DNA of 50,000 nucleotides from positions 1,223,579 to 1,273,578 of the forward strand of contig CAJNDS010000557.1 in the NCBI GenBank assembly GCA_905221605.1, given 5' to 3'. The stretch comes from Symbiodinium natans. Lineage: Eukaryota > Sar > Dinophyceae > Suessiales > Symbiodiniaceae. The notes beneath the pieces are model-generated. The model searched no databases, was not told where the DNA came from, and was given only the letters and a program-made list of their open reading frames with translations. Below, piece by piece: positions 40,303 through 49,541 of the stretch. Position numbers and translations under genes: made by a program. Every line of letters starts with the position of its first letter. Positions within the stretch are counted from its first letter, which is position 1.

Positions 40303-40397
40303 TACCTGGGACCCTATATACCTTCAGATTAGTAGGAAGCCCTCCCTGTTTAGTATAGGTGGAACCCGTAAACTGTAGGTAATGAGGGTCCCAGGTA
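40303..40397. mobile_element. Foldback element, 13-bp perfect ends
   Basis: TACCTGGGACCCT (40303-40315) is the exact reverse complement of 40385-40397. The 95-bp element lies between a heptamer-like GTTTAGGGTG and the acceptor of the exon 40424. No target-site duplication seen. Confidence 0.75.
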
Positions 40398-40423
40398 TGC
40401 GTGCCCCTTGATTTCGGTTGCAG

Positions 40424-40508
40424 GCAGAAGCCGCAATGCCTGGCCTGGCGCTCAGCGCCTTCTGCTTCGGAGGGGCTTCTGTTTGAAGCCCTCAAGGGGT
40501 TTCCGCAA
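40424..40508 (+). CDS. Candidate exon, unknown protein
   Basis: Acceptor CCCCTTGATTTCGGTTGCAG, donor CCGCAA/GTTGAGGG leading into a heptamer. One base plus 28 codons: QKPQCLAWRSAPSASEGLLF then EALKGFPQ. A second frame is also open but arginine-rich, so the frame is likely but not certain. Confidence 0.5.
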
Positions 40509-40835
40509 GTTGAGGGTTTAGGGTTCTGGGCTTGGGGTTGATAGTTCAGGCGACCCTCAAGCTGCCTTTAACTACCGCCACATGCTAGGATCACGGGCTC
40601 TTTGAGACTCCTTGAGGGTCAGGGTGTGGGTTTACGGGTTCTGTGCAGTGGCTACTTGCATTGAGGGTTACCCAATTACCCAAACCCTAAACTCCTTAGC
40701 CTGCCGGGTTTGGGCTAATTTTCGGGTATAAAACAAAGGAGGCTTTGAACCTTTCAATCACGGAACCTTCCCTAAGGACCCCCCCGACGTTAAACCGCAC
40801 CCACTGTGGAGGAGGGCAGCGGGGAGCTTCTGCAG

Positions 40836-41038
40836 AACACTACGGTGTGAGAGCCATTGCAGAGGCTGCCCAGAGTGAGTTTACCACGGAAGGTTGGTAC
40901 CCTGAGTTGACGGGGCAATGGATCCACGGCCAGATGGAGATAGAGAAGACGTCCAGAGCAGCCGGCAAAGCTGCCAGGAAGTTGTGTGAGGTGGTGAAGA
41001 AGGTTTCTGGAGGCACTGCACAGGAACGTCCAAACTAA
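40836..41038 (+). CDS. Candidate terminal exon, unknown protein
   Basis: The longest good exon: after GGGGAGCTTCTGCAG, 67 codons to TAA at 41036. It includes EFTTEGWYPELTGQWIHGQM (aromatic, folded-looking) and a lysine-rich helical tail (AGKAARKLCEVVKKV). The frame is also open upstream to an ATG at 40745, but the 5' part reads poorly and a splice acceptor is the better start. Downstream is C-rich, stop-poor DNA, fitting the end of a gene. Confidence 0.55.
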
Positions 41039-41397
41039 TCCTCCGAAGCTCCTATAAAGCCCTAAACCCTAAACCCCCGAAAGGCCCCTAAGCCCCCGAA
41101 AGCCCCAAAACCCCCTAAACCCCCCAAAACCCTAAACCCTAAACCTCCTAGACGACCTATACCCCCAAAACCCCCTAAACCGCCCTAAACCCCTAAAGCC
41201 CCCTAAACCTCCCAAACCCCCCTAAACCCTCAAAACCCCCTGACCCTAGACCCTCTTGAACCCCCCCAGACCCCCTAAACGCCCCTGAACCCTAAGCCCT
41301 AAACCCTCAACCCTAAACCCCAAACCCTAAACCCTAAACCCTAAACCCTCAAACCTCAACCCTAAACCCTAAACCATACAAACTCTCAACCTATCCG
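41039..41397. repeat. Degenerate CCCCTAAA/CCCTAAA region
   Basis: Long mixture of CCCTAAA, CCCCTAAA and CCCAAAA words. No gene. Confidence 0.85.
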
Positions 41398-41493
41398 AAA
41401 CACTTCACGGGCGCCGAGGCCACAAAGCCCGAGGAGGGACTCCTGGGGCTGGCGGTGTCAGAGATGGTCGTGGAGCTGGGGGGCTCAGGGGGG
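41398..41493 (+). CDS. Candidate exon, unknown protein
   Basis: Island between a CCCTAAA and a TTTAGGG tract, open for about 32 codons: KHFTGAEATKPEEGLLGLAV then SEMVVELGG. Composition is protein-like, but I see no clear acceptor, and the donor could be at several GGG positions. Confidence 0.35.
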
Positions 41494-42055
41494 TTTAGGG
41501 TTTAGGGTTTAGGGTTTGGGGTTTAGGGTTTAGGGTTTAGGGTTTCGAGTTTAGGGTTTAGGGTTTAGGGCTTAGGGGCTTGAGGGGGGTTTAAGGGGCT
41601 TTTTGGAGGCTTTAGTGTCTATGTACCCTGTCATCCTGGAAATCCCCTCAGCCCACACACCCCGACTCATAGTCCGGATCTTGGGCTATAGGCTGGTGGA
41701 GTCTTACATCCTAAGGCCCAAAAGCATCCAAAACCCATCCCACAACACCCAAAACCCAAAACCCTAAACTTCGACCTCACACCGAAACAAACCATCCCGA
41801 AACCCAACCTTTGAAGCCCTCGACCCCAAGCCATCCCCAAAACCCTCGAACCCCTTAGGCTTGCAAGTTTGCAAAAAAGCCCCAAGAATCTAGGACCCAG
41901 ACTAGGCCCTTTTTGGTCCCCTTGCAAGCCCGCATTGAGGGTGTTGGGCTTTAGGCTTGGGGGCTGACCGCTCCTGAGAAGATTTTTTTGTTCATGAAGT
42001 TTAGGGCTTAGATGTTTGAGCGCGTGCTGTAGTGCGTTCCGGGCTTGGTCTTCAG
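41494..42055. other. Mosaic with an open stretch
   Basis: TTTAGGG tract at 41494-41575. The stretch 41609-41760 is open from an ATG (MYPVILEIPSAHTPRLIVRI), while a minus-strand frame of 86 codons overlaps it; strand undecided. Confidence 0.4.
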
Positions 42056-42106
42056 GCTACCTACGAAGGGACCGTCAAACAATTTGTCTTGCTAAAGTGG
42101 TCCTAG
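42056..42106 (+). CDS. Candidate short terminal exon
   Basis: After GGGCTTGGTCTTCAG, 16 codons (ATYEGTVKQFVLLKWS) to TAG at 42104. The TAG lies in TCCTAGGGTTTAGGG, so a donor inside the first heptamer is also possible. A ten-heptamer tract follows. Confidence 0.4.
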   Translation, partial: ATYEGTVKQFVLLKWS

Positions 42107-43008
42107 GGTTTAGGGTTTAGGGTTTAGGGTTTAGGGTTTAGGGTTAGGGTTTAGGGTTTAGGGTTTAGGGTTTAGGGTTTGAGAACCGCCCAAGTGTGCG
42201 AGCTGAACTGCCGCCAACAGAGCCCAAGCGATGAGGCTGCCGGATGTGCCAGCTGGGCCCACGATGGACGAAGACCCCTTGAGTGAGGAGCCGGATGGGT
42301 GCCCAGAAAACACACCTAAATACAACAAGCCTTATAGACAGGAACCTCGAAGAAGGGTACCCCTTCAAAACACCGATGTTTGCAAACAGCTTCATGGGAA
42401 TTTATGGGTTGGCGGGTTACTGGGATTGGGGCCGCCTAGTGCGCACATCCGCCGGAGTTTATGAGACCCGTATCCCCAACCCTAAACCCGAAACCCTAAA
42501 CTCCCAAAACCCTACAAGCCATAAACCCTAAACAGACTACCTGGCTTCTTTGTGGCTGAGGGTCTCTCGTTGTTGGGGGGGTTCGCTTGCGAGCCATTCT
42601 CGCGACCATTTACTTTCTCTGAACCCAAAACCCACCTGCCGAAAAAGCTCCTCCCTCACCTCAACCCTCTAAACCGACTCTATACGCCCGAGAAGCCAAG
42701 CCCTAAACCCTGAACCGTAAGCCCTGTGAACCCTAAACCCCACGCCTTGTCGCAACCGTTCGCGACCCGAGCCGTTTTGCGAAACTCCCTTCTAAGGCAT
42801 CATCGGTTGAGGGAGATCGGATGTAATTTCGGTTTTAAGGTTTCGGGGCAAGGGGTATAGGGTTTGGGCATCATTGGGTTTTGGGCTTTAGGATTAGGGT
42901 TACCTAAACCCTGAACCCTAACCCTAAAACCCTAAAACCCAAAAGCCCAAAAGCCCGAAACCCTAAATCCTAAACCCTAAACCCTAAACCCTAAACCCTA
43001 AACCCTAG
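42107..43008. other. Mosaic with a 77-codon open frame
   Basis: TTTAGGG tract to 42180. A frame from the ATG at 42231 to 42464 is open, starting MRLPDVPAGPTMDEDPLSEE, possibly exonic, with a GGGTACCCC core like that of the tRNA-like elements in its middle. CCCTAAA tract at 42960-43004. Confidence 0.45.
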
Positions 43009-43127
43009 GACTGGAGCATCATCCGGGACCCTCCGGTGGCGAAGCTGGAACCCTCGCCGATGCCCCGGGTCCATCCTCGCAGCTTGGCTGCAGCCCTGCC
43101 TAGGGGTGATACTTTGTTCAACGATTT
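43009..43127 (+). CDS. Exon 1 of a two-exon partial model
   Basis: Its acceptor is a heptamer variant (AAACCCTAG) and its donor is a heptamer (GATTT/GTTTAGGG). Phase 0 start, 39 codons plus two bases: DWSIIRDPPVAKLEPSPMPR, then HPRSLAAALPRGDTLFND. Joins in phase to 43615. Family unknown; proline-rich middle. Confidence 0.55.
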
Positions 43128-43614
43128 GTTTAGGGTTTAGGGTTTAGGGTTTAGGGTTTTTTTTCGGTTTTAGGGTTCAGGTTTTAGGGTTTAAGGGTGT
43201 GCATGGGGATTCCCGAAAATAGAGGTACCCCTTTGCCGGGTTCCTACAATAATAAGGATTATCGATTTTGGGTATACTAGGGTACGGGAAGCCTTAGTAT
43301 ATATATATACATATATACATATATGTATGTATGTGTATATATATACACACATATACATATATAGGCATAAACACACATATTTCTGTGTCTATTTGTTTTC
43401 GGATGGGTTTGGGGTATAGGCTCTGGTTTGTTTTCTTTCGCATCTACATGTTTGATGGGGGACAGGAGGGTTTCAGTTGTTTGGGGTTCAAGTTTAGGGT
43501 TTGTTGGTCCGCTCTGGGAATCTTGCTTTTTCCCGAAACAGGGCACAATGCCGAAACCCTAAGCGCTGAGCCGCACTAGGGGGTGTTTGCATTATACCGG
43601 TGCCTCGGGCCCAG
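43128..43614 (+). other. Candidate intron starting GTTTAGGG
   Basis: Starts with four heptamers, contains a TATA/CATA microsatellite (43299-43366), and ends CTCGGGCCCAG. The 3' end is not a CCCTAAA tract. Flanking exons are phase-compatible (TT + C). Confidence 0.45.
43299..43366. repeat. TATA/CATA microsatellite
   Basis: Irregular ATATATACATATATACATAT run inside a candidate intron. Confidence 0.95.
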
Positions 43615-43727
43615 CGCTCCAGCACGGAATCTCCTCATAACCCGCTGGTGTGCGGACTCTCGCCTGCGTGCCGTGCGGTTCCGGATTACTATCGATGACC
43701 ATGTCGCCACTTTTGGATGGTTCGAGG
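43615..43727 (+). CDS. Exon 2 of the two-exon partial model
   Basis: After CTCGGGCCCAG; one base, 37 codons and one base, ending TTCGAGG/GTTTAGGG. The peptide includes NLLITRWCADSRLRAVRFRI and then TIDDHVATFGW, alternating as in beta strands. A second acceptor (CGCTCCAG, exon at 43623) is possible. Family unknown. Confidence 0.55.
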
Positions 43728-43734
43728 GTTTAGG

Positions 43735-44982
43735 GTTTAGGGTTTATAGGGTCTGGGGTTGGGTGCCCTCACGCTGTTTGGGGTCGTTGCGGCATAGTTT
43801 CGAGCTTATAGGGGCGTTGAGGTTGGTGGTTTAGAGTGCTACTGCGGTGTGGAGGTTGTACAACCCCAAAATAGGATAAAGCTTTGCGAGACTAAACGCT
43901 GTAGATTCCAAGCCAGGACCCTGTTAACCTTGAACCCGCCAAACACCGACAAGATCCTACAAGACACTAGAAACCGCGCTAAAACCTGAAGGTTTACCAA
44001 GACCTACTACTCTTCCTTGGCCAGCATAATCCCGAAAGCTGGGATCAGGTACCCTGTCCTACCACACTCCCTACGAAGGTATAGGGACGATGAACCCTCT
44101 CAAAGTCCATGTAGTCCCTAAACCCTAAACTCTTTTGGGTTCATGTGGTGTTTAAGGTTCTTGAACCCTAAATTGAGCCTGAACCCTAAACCCTAAACCC
44201 TAAACTCTAACCTCCAAACCCTAAACTCCAAACCCCAAACCCCAAACCCCAAACCCTAAACCTTCGATGACAGCGCGCAGGCTATGAACTCTGGATCGAT
44301 ACAGCCAAGGAGCCCGTGTGGGGGCGTGGCTAAGACCACGTAAGGTCTTAGCCACGTAAGGGCACCCCTTTGTAGGGCTTAAGGGTTTTTTTCAGGTTCG
44401 GGGAGGTAGGATAGGTCTTATGGACCCTAAAACAACCCTAAACCCCAAACCCTAGCCCGAAACCCTAAACTAGGCTTCAGGGCGAGCAGGGCTTAGGGTC
44501 TCTTATCAATGTTTGCTAGGGCTTAGGCTCTGATGGCTGGTTTTGGTCTGGTCTGAGGTGTTGTTCACGCAGCAAAAGCCGAACCAGCCAGAACGCTCTT
44601 GAAGACATATACTGTGTTGGGTGGCAAGTTCTGAGAACGCTCTGAAGTGGTCTGAAGGAGGGTGTTTTTCGGGTTTAGGGTTCAGGGTTTGTAAGAGACA
44701 CCTCGAAACCACAAATGCCCTCAGCGCCCAGACGTTGGGGTTTAGGGTTGGGGATGGGGGGAAGGAGGTTCGGGGCTGTTAGGCTCTAAGGTTTGGGGTA
44801 CAGCTCGCCAGTTTTAGGGGTGCACTGCTGGGAGCAATGCGTGCGCTAGTGCGCGTGGGGACCTGGAACCTTTGTCCCGACATGAGCCCGAAACTTGCGG
44901 AGGGTACAGGATTTCGGTTTAGGGTTTGGGGTTTGGGGTTTAGGGTTTAGGGTTTGGGGTTTGGGGTTTAGGACATGCTCAG
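43735..44982. other. Mosaic, one hairpin, one possible exon
   Basis: No gene seen in 43750-44270. The island 44818-44911 is open (GALLGAMRALVRVGTWNLCP) and ends GCGGAGG/GTACAG, a likely exon of uncertain start. Heptamer/TTTGGGG variants at 44920-44972. Confidence 0.4.
44325..44356. repeat. 13-bp perfect stem-loop
   Basis: CGTGGCTAAGACC (44325-44337), loop ACGTAA, GGTCTTAGCCACG (44344-44356). The strongest simple hairpin in the window, followed by GGGCACCCC as in the tRNA-like elements. Confidence 0.9.
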
Positions 44983-45058
44983 CTTTTCGGGTTATCCGAA
45001 GATCGGGCAGGAGCTAGCCCACATCGGGCGCTACCGCTTCAGTTTCGATAACGAGGAG
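44983..45058 (+). CDS. Candidate exon, unknown protein
   Basis: After GGACATGCTCAG; one base plus 25 codons, ending AACGAGGAG/GTACGG, a consensus donor. The peptide FSGYPKIGQELAHIGRYRFS then FDNEE looks like a folded, strand-rich segment. Upstream tract is TTTAGGG/TTTGGGG. Confidence 0.55.
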
Positions 45059-46089
45059 GTACGGCAGAGCTGACAAACTCCACCAGTGAGCTGTTGTTCG
45101 AGTGTTTATGGAGGCCCCCTAAACCCTAAACCCTGAACCTTGACCCCTAACCCCTTACGCCTAAAAACTAAACCCTACACCCTATCCTAGTCTCCGAGCT
45201 AGAGCTGCTACTTGCCCTAGGGTTTAGGGTTTAGGGTTTCGGGTTTAGGGTTTAGGGCGATGTGAAACCTTAGTCCGTAACGCACACAAGTCTGAGGGCC
45301 CACGGTCACCGTTGTTTGGAGGCTGTCTAAGTTCGGAGAACCCTAGAACCATCCCTATACCCCGAGAACCCCTATAACCCTACAACCCTGAGACCCTTCA
45401 ACGCATCTACGGAAAAATGCGAAGTCTGCAACCCTTGTCCCAGCTGCAGAGGCCGTCCTGTGCCTGAGTTGGGCATGGTGCCTCAGACAGGGCTCCAGAT
45501 CCTTAAACCCTAAGCCCGAAACGCGAATCCCTAAACCCTAAACCCTAGACCCTAAACCCTAAACCCTAAACCCTCTCTCCCAAACCCCCACACTTTCATC
45601 GAATCCATCCAAGCCCCACCTGAAAGACCAAAACCTGAGGTATGACACAAGCTGTACTTCGAAGCCGGAAGCCCTAAACCCCAAACTTACACCCTCAAAC
45701 CCCTTAAACCCCAAAAAACACAGAAACCCCAAAAACCCCCAAAACCCCAAAAACCCCAAACCCTAAACCGCTGCAGCCCACTTTTCGTCATTGACTGTTG
45801 CGCTGAAGCCCTGAAACCCTAAGCCTGCAACACTAAAACGGGTTTAGGGTTTAACACCCAAACGCTCAGACCCTTCTTCCTTGCTGCCCTATCAGCCCTA
45901 AGCACCCAAGCGCCGAAACGCCCCAACCCCAAACCCTTAACCCCAAACCCCAAACCCTAAACTCGTCAACCCTGAACCCTGAACCCTCAACCCTAAACCC
46001 CAAAACCCTAAACCCCAAACCCTAAACCCTAAACCCTAAACCCTAAACCCTAAACCCTAAACCCTAAACCCCATCTTTTGAATCCCCAG
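45059..46089. other. Mosaic with a possible exon
   Basis: The island 45406-45500 is open (AKSATLVPAAEAVLCLSWAW) between decayed tracts. The remainder is CCCTAAA/CCCCAAA variants, densest at 45940-46072. No other gene seen. Confidence 0.4.
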
Positions 46090-46167
46090 GTGTCGCTCCC
46101 CGGCTTCCCAGACCCCTGCTTAGCGGTGGGCACAGGCGTGAACACCGGCGAGGCCCAGCGGACCGTG
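46090..46167 (+). CDS. Candidate exon, unknown protein
   Basis: After CATCTTTTGAATCCCCAG, 26 codons in phase 0 at both ends, ending ACCGTG/GTTTCGGG. The peptide VSLPGFPDPCLAVGTGVNTG then EAQRTV reads as a turn-rich extracellular or enzyme loop segment. C-tract upstream (45940-46072), G-tract downstream (46177-46265). Confidence 0.5.
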
Positions 46168-46981
46168 GTTTCGGGTTCAGGGTTTAGGGTTTAGGGTTCG
46201 AGGTTCAGGGTTCAGGGTTTAGGGTTTAGGGTTTAGGGATTAGGGTTTAGGGTTTAGGGTTTGGGGCTTCGGGCTTCGGGCTTAGGGCTTAGGGCTTAGA
46301 GGTCTACAGGGTTTAGGCTTGCGCTTTTCAGGCCGTGTCGGACTGTTTTGGCGGGGTTGATGATGTGCTGTTGTCTTTTCTGTGGAGGGGGGGAGGCGGA
46401 GTTTGTTGGGGTATTCGGTGGGGTCTTTTGTTTCGGGGCCTTCTTTCGTCTGAGCTCCAACCCCTTTCGTTCCAAGAGGCTCGGGTTTGGCGGATGTACC
46501 TTCCTCCCTCCTTCAACACACCCTTGAACCCAAAAAGCCCCTCTCCCCTTCAGAATCCGAACCCCCCCCCCCCCCTAAAGCCCTGCATCCCACACACCCT
46601 TCAACCCCAAACCACGCATGTTTGGGAGGATCTTACCTGCAGGGGTCGCCTGATGCTTTTCACGATCAAGGTGGGAGATTCAAGATGATTTGGGGGCTCG
46701 GTTGTTGCTCTGAGAAGTCTGTGTCGGCTTTAGGGTTGCGGGCCAGTTGCCTTTGAGTGCTGCGGTGTTTTCGAAAGGGCTGCTGGGGTACACCAGTTCG
46801 CCTTGAAGGCAGCGCGCAGAGATTTCAGTATGTCCCCCCCCACCCCCTGAGACTAGGGACCGGGTGCTTTGGTTCGGGGCTTCTCAGGGTCTTTAGATTT
46901 TGTTGGTTCGGGTCTTAGGGGTTTTTGGTCTGCCCATGGGAGGATATCCGTTCAATATCACGGGCCCCTCCCCTGCCCTAG
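46168..46981. other. Mosaic, no firm gene
   Basis: TTTAGGG variants 46177-46310. 46335-46690 is open in overlapping frames on both strands, proline- and glycine-rich. A 28-nt piece after TTACCTGCAG at 46648, ending ATCAAG/GTGGGA, could be a micro-exon. Nothing decisive. Confidence 0.4.
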
Positions 46982-47022
46982 AAGCTCTTGAGCCGTCACG
47001 TCTCAGACTTGCTGGAGCTCGG
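46982..47022 (+). CDS. Candidate 41-nt exon
   Basis: Acceptor GGGCCCCTCCCCTGCCCTAG with a good pyrimidine tract, donor AGCTCGG/GTTTAGGG. 13 codons plus two bases: KLLSRHVSDLLEL, an amphipathic helix. Very short but with sharp borders. Confidence 0.45.
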
Positions 47023-47633
47023 GTTTAGGGTTTATTTAAGATTTAGGGTTTAGGGTTTACGGTTTAGGGATGCTTAGGGTTTAGGGTTACGGTTCTGGGC
47101 TTTGTTGGAATGTGAGAGCAGAGAGCATGTGGAAGCCCGAAACTTAACCCTGAGGTAGTTGTGGAAGGGGACCGTGGACAGCAACTAAACAACGCAAGAC
47201 AAAGGGCTTCGGGTGAACAGGGTTCAGTGGTTACACAGCAACCTTTGACCCTAAACTCTTGTGGGTTCAGAGCTTATACTCATCAAATCCTAAACCCTCA
47301 ACCGTAATGCCCAAATCCTCTGAATCCTGTAAACTAGGGGCCCAAAATCCACCTAAACACAAGGATCCTACTATTGGCGTATATGGGCCCCTACAAGGGA
47401 GATTCTGGAAAGCCATGTTTGTGAGCCGTCGAGGACAAAGATCCTGGCATCCTACCCCCGGTGTACCAGAGGCAGGGGCCCGACTTTAGGGTACAGGGTT
47501 CGGAGGCTTTAGGGATTGGGGTTAGGGTTTAGGGTTTAGGGCTTAGGGCTTAGGGCTTAGGGTTCAGGATTTGCGGTTTAGGGTTTAGGGTCTAGGGTCG
47601 TTTTCGCTTCTCTCACTTGCGATTTGGGAGTAG
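47023..47633. other. Mosaic with an inverted repeat and an open frame
   Basis: TAGGGGCCCA near 47334 is inverted at TGGGCCCCTA near 47385. The frame from 47259 to 47489 is open with a protein-like end (GRFWKAMFVSRRGQRSW). TTTAGGG/CTTAGGG tract at 47530-47600. Confidence 0.4.
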
Positions 47634-47726
47634 ATAGGTCGGGACACTGTCTATTGCTCCGAGGCTCTGTTTGTGGATGTCGGCGCCAAGCGCTTCAAAA
47701 TCCTTTCCGCTTCAAGCTCCCCTTGA
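47634..47726 (+). CDS. Candidate exon, unknown protein
   Basis: After CGATTTGGGAGTAG, 30 codons to TGA at 47724. The peptide RDTVYCSEALFVDVGAKRFK then ILSASSS has a strand-helix pattern. The stop may be past a missed donor. 47782-47840, open in another frame (TGSAAWLPAAKTHTSDRLNP), may be a neighbouring exon. Confidence 0.45.
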   Translation: MGRDTVYCSEALFVDVGAKRFKILSASSSP

Positions 47727-48153
47727 ACCACCCCTCCCTCAAGGACCCCATAATTCTAGGCCCCCAAACCCCAAACCTACATGGACCGGGAGCGCTGCGT
47801 GGCTGCCTGCTGCTAAGACCCACACCTCGGACCGCTTGAACCCCTCAAACCCTAAACTATGCCCTTAACGCTAAACCCCTTAACCCGTTGAACCCAAAAC
47901 CCCCTAAACCCTAGACTCTAAACCCTAAACCCTACACCCTCTCCCCAAATCCCCTAAACCCTGAAACGTCCTCTACATCGAAGGTCGCTGAAAGCGCCGG
48001 TGACTGTGGCCCTCGCCCCAGGGTGTAAGGGCTTCGGGCTTAGGGTTTAAGAGTTTTTGGGCTTCTGCGTTTTGAGGGTTGAAGGGTTTAAGGGTTTTGG
48101 GCCTTTCTAGGACTCTAGGACCAGGATTCTGGGATTCTCGGAATTCAAGCCAG

Positions 48154-48456
48154 GACGACATGTGGGGTGAGTACGACAACAAGGGAGCCCCTGTGGGCAC
48201 CACTTGCCGTGTGCACATCACCGTGATTCGGCTGGGCTATCCGCAGAAGACGATAGCAGAGGCTCTCAGACAGCGGAGGGGCGGGTCTTCAGGATCGAGG
48301 TGCACGCTGGCAGCCCCATCATCTTGAAAGCCCCATCATCTTGAAGGCCATTCAGGCCGACATGATTCCCTAGTTGATGCCCTGCACCAGTGTCTCGCTT
48401 GGGAGCTGTACGAGGTAGAGACGTACCGGCAGTTGGGGTTGGTGACTGAGAGCGAG
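48154..48456 (+). pseudogene. Decayed coding segment with frameshifts
   Basis: Between an acceptor-like TTCAAGCCAG and a donor-like AGCGAG/GTATAG there are about 300 nt of coding-like sequence in changing frames: GEYDNKGAPVGTTCRVHITV in the first frame, RVFRIEVHAGSPIILK one base out of step after about 48278, and ALHQCLAWELYEVETYRQLG in a third. A 17-bp tandem duplication (48312-48328, 48329-48345) adds another shift. No heptamer tract interrupts it, so it may be an intron-less copy. Sequencing errors could explain single-base shifts but not the duplication. Family unknown. Confidence 0.45.
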
Positions 48457-48559
48457 GTATAGGGCTTTTGGGGTTTTAGGGCTCAGGCTGTATCTGCCAA
48501 GCTGCTAGCTGGCTCCTACCTGTAGCGGAACCTAAACCCCTGAACAACCCAACAGATGT

Positions 48560-48860
48560 AGGACCCAAAGCTCCTGTAAACCCCGAAGCCCCGGAAGCCC
48601 CCGAAGCCACCGAAACCCCAAACCCCAAACCCCGAAACCTTAAGAACCCCAAACTCTAAGCCCAAAACCCCAAACCCTAAACCCCAAACCCTAAACCCCA
48701 AACCCTAAACTCTACACCCCAAACCCCAAACCCCAAACCCCAAACCCCAAACCCTAAACTCCAAGCCCTAAACCCCAAACCCCAAACCCGAAGCCCCAAA
48801 CCCTAAACCCCAAACCCCAAGCCCTAAACCCTAATCCCAAGCCCTAAACCCTAAACCCTA
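48560..48860 (-). repeat. CCCCAAA/CCCTAAA tract
   Basis: About 300 bp of alternating CCCCAAA and CCCTAAA units (TTTGGGG/TTTAGGG on the other strand), partly in regular alternation. It precedes the terminal exon at 48889. Confidence 0.95.
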
Positions 48861-48888
48861 AGCAGCCCGAACCAGCCCTAATCACAAG

Positions 48889-48977
48889 AAGATCACGAGG
48901 TCGGACAGGCGGGCAAGGAGCACCTCTTGCACTCCGAAGGCTTCAAGTTCTTCGTGGAGAAGTGGGACTGCCCCTAG
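48889..48977 (+). CDS. Candidate terminal exon, unknown protein
   Basis: After CTAATCACAAG; two bases and 28 codons to TAG at 48975. The peptide includes EVGQAGKEHLLHSEGFKFFV then EKWDCP, GC-rich at third positions and protein-like. C-tract upstream and G-tract downstream, the usual arrangement. It could be the end of the gene whose exons lie to the left. Confidence 0.5.
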
Positions 48978-49440
48978 GGAGTTTAGGGGTTTTAGGGGTT
49001 TAGGGTTTAGGGTGCCCCTAGGGAGTTTTAGGGTTTAGGGGTTTAGGGGTTTGGGGGGCTTGAGGTTTAGGGTTGAGGGGTTTAGGGTTTAGGGTTTCGG
49101 GTTTAGGGTTTGTGGTAGGGTTTCAGGGGTGTAGGGGTTGAGGGTTTAGGGCCCCAAAAGTACCCCAAAGAACCGCCCCGAAAGTTTAGGGTTTCGGGTT
49201 GAGGGGTTTAGGGTTTAGGCTTAGGGGTTTATGGCCCCAAAAGGACCCCTCTGTCGGGGTGGTGCTTAGCCTGGTCTCTAGGACCCTCGCTTGGAGCCGA
49301 AAACCTTAAAGCCCGGAGCCCTAAGCCCTAAGACCCTAAGACCCTGAATTTAAGCCTTTCTTTTCGGCTTCAGTTTCCACCTCAAGCTTCTAGTGTCCAA
49401 GGCCTGGGCTCGTTTTGGGTTTAAGGTGTATGCGTTTAGG
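48978..49440. repeat. Decayed TTTAGGG region
   Basis: TTTAGGGG, TTTAGGG and TTTCGGG variants with two near-identical GCCCCTAGGGAGTTT words (48969-48984, 49011-49027). No gene. Confidence 0.8.
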
Positions 49441-49541
49441 TTGGGATGTTCGAAGTAATACTAAAAGTCCTGGATAAGGACTATAGTACCCCCTATTCTA
49501 ATCCTCATTAAGGACTGTTCGTATAAGTGGCGACATCCCAA
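49441..49541. mobile_element. MITE, TTGGGATGT family, copy 3
   Basis: 101 bp, starts TTGGGATGTT and ends GCGACATCCCAA, with internal AGTCCT/AGGACT arms as in the other copies. Flanks CGTTTAGG (49433-49440) and CGTTTCGT (49542-49549) match at 6 of 8 positions. The left flank is a heptamer-like word. Confidence 0.75.

Noticed and set aside
46090-48977. Joining all candidate exons of the right end into one protein
   Set aside because: Phases of several neighbouring exons do not match with the splice sites chosen (for example 46982-47022 to 47634), so a single model cannot be defended from sequence alone.
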